From Elusimicrobiota bacterium (GTDB lineage: Bacteria; Elusimicrobiota; Endomicrobiia; CG1-02-37-114; JAHJSO01): 6,509 nucleotides of DNA. Positions 5,525 to 6,509 of this stretch are shown here, piece after piece (positions within the stretch are counted from its first letter, which is position 1; each line of letters begins with the position of its first letter). Both the position numbers and the translations under genes were made by a program. The notes beneath the pieces were generated by a model. The model worked only from the letters and a program-made list of their open reading frames with translations, searched no databases and was not told the DNA's origin. The stretch is from positions 1-6,509 of the forward strand of contig JAHJSO010000076.1 of assembly GCA_018830385.1 (NCBI GenBank). The letters run 5' to 3'.

Positions 5525-6507
5525 CGTTTCAGGGCGGATTCAAGTATATAACAAATTAATTCTTCATACGTCCTTTTACTCGCCTTTGCAACCAGCGGGA
5601 AAACGTCTATAAGCCCTAAGTTGGGCAGCGGGTTGCACTCCAGAAAATACGGCTCATTGTTGTAATCAACCCTCACGTCAATCCTGCCGAGGTCCCTGCA
5701 ACCCAATGCCCTGTATGCGGCAAGAGACAGATCTATGATTTTTCTGCTGAGTTCGGCGTCTATGTCCGCCGGACATATGTATTTTATGTCTTTGGATTCA
5801 ACCCTGGCATGCGTATAAAAGTCGTCGCCCAGGTCCGTTTCGTTTTTTATAGCAATCTGCACCGGCGGCAGAACCTCGGGCGGGCCATTGCCGACAATCG
5901 CCACCGTAAATTCATACCCGACTATAAACTCCTCAATCAATGCCGGTTGGCGGTAATTACTTACAATCCACTGCGCCCTCTTTTTCATCTGGCTGAAATT
6001 CCGTACTACGGATTCCTTTGAAATCCCTTTGCTGGTCCCTTCCTGCGACGGCTTCACAATCAGCGGGAACCTTAGTTTGAATTTCTTCGGGGACAGGTCG
6101 TCGGCTGACTCAACTGAAACAAAATCCGCTGTTTTTATCCCGTGGTAGCGCATAACCTTTTTCGCCATTATCTTGTCAAGCGTAAGAGACATCGTCAGCG
6201 GGTCGCTGCCTGTATAGGGGATGTCAAAAAGTTCAAGGATAGCAGGTACATGGGATTCCCTGCTCCTGCCCGTTACTCCCTCGCATATGTTGAATACCAT
6301 GTCCCATCTTTCGCCGTCAAGGAGTTTTTTAAGGAGTGATTTCGCATTGCCTATCCGGATAATAGTGTGGTTGCTTTTTCCGAGGGCATTTTCTATTGAG
6401 GATATCGTTTCCTCATTATCAAACTCTGCGTATTTGTCCGGCGGGTCATCCGGTGAAAGAGGGTAGTCGTCTTTTTTATCATAGGCGAAGCCGATTTTAA
6501 GTTTCAC
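5506..6507 (-). CDS. D-alanine-D-alanine ligase-like ATP-grasp protein
   Basis: This is a 333-residue ATP-grasp enzyme related to D-Ala-D-Ala ligase. The central and C-terminal parts show the Ddl pattern: YTGSDPLTMSLTLDK (98-112), LIVKPSQEGTSKGIS (149-163) for nucleotide binding, EEFIVGYEFTV (192-202), FYTHARVESKDIKYICPADI (230-249), DLGRIDVRVD (272-281) and FLECNPLPNLG (288-298). Asp277, Glu290 and Asn292 are the expected magnesium ligands. The N-terminus does not carry the Ddl GGxSxExxVS loop. It has FAYDKKDDY and EFDNEETISSIENAL instead, so the first-substrate site may differ and true Ddl activity is unproven. The start is GTG 6507 with the window edge two bases beyond, so the ribosome site and any extension are unseen. 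No cell-wall gene is visible beside it. Its stop lies inside the end of ppdK. Confidence 0.85.
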   Translation of the reverse strand: MKLKIGFAYDKKDDYPLSPDDPPDKYAEFDNEETISSIENALGKSNHTIIRIGNAKSLLKKLLDGERWDMVFNICEGVTGRSRESHVPAILELFDIPYTGSDPLTMSLTLDKIMAKKVMRYHGIKTADFVSVESADDLSPKKFKLRFPLIVKPSQEGTSKGISKESVVRNFSQMKKRAQWIVSNYRQPALIEEFIVGYEFTVAIVGNGPPEVLPPVQIAIKNETDLGDDFYTHARVESKDIKYICPADIDAELSRKIIDLSLAAYRALGCRDLGRIDVRVDYNNEPYFLECNPLPNLGLIDVFPLVAKASKRTYEELICYILESALKRYSTTA

Positions 6508-6509
6508 AA

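Overview
The window looks like chromosomal DNA from an uncultured, flagellated bacterium with a peptidoglycan wall. The evidence is a flbD-motA-motB flagellar block and a D-Ala-D-Ala-ligase-like ATP-grasp enzyme. FlbD occurs in spirochaetes, Firmicutes and many deep or candidate bacterial lineages, so it does not fix the phylum. The standard genetic code applies and most starts have purine-rich Shine-Dalgarno sites. I cannot name a species.

The left part (about 1-920) is visibly AT-rich; the first 60 bases contain 21 G or C. It is accessory debris. It holds an intact RHH antitoxin and RelE/ParE-like toxin pair (27-516), the in-frame C-terminal tail of a Ser/Thr protein kinase (522-668), a near-consensus sigma70-type promoter (714-742), and the Walker A end of a DUF4143-type AAA ATPase (781-963) that breaks off after about 45 recognisable residues.

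The middle part (965-5524) is a tightly packed plus-strand run richer in G+C (36 G or C in bases 3901-3960). It contains flbD, motA, motB and a full-length pyruvate, phosphate dikinase gene (ppdK). MotA and MotB form the ion-driven stator and FlbD is a small flagellar protein. PpdK interconverts pyruvate and phosphoenolpyruvate and appears to be a metabolic passenger 24 bases behind motB. The right part (5506-6507) carries a minus-strand ATP-grasp ligase-like gene that converges on ppdK with a 19-base overlap.

The most informative spot is the junction at about 912-965. The ATPase fragment runs into unrelated sequence and stops one base before the flbD start. A second frame ends in an ATGA overlap with flbD, probably the tail of a lost coupled gene. 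The promoter left by the ATPase gene may now transcribe the motor operon. I see no CRISPR array, RNA gene or complete insertion sequence, and nothing that makes a convincing new multi-gene system.
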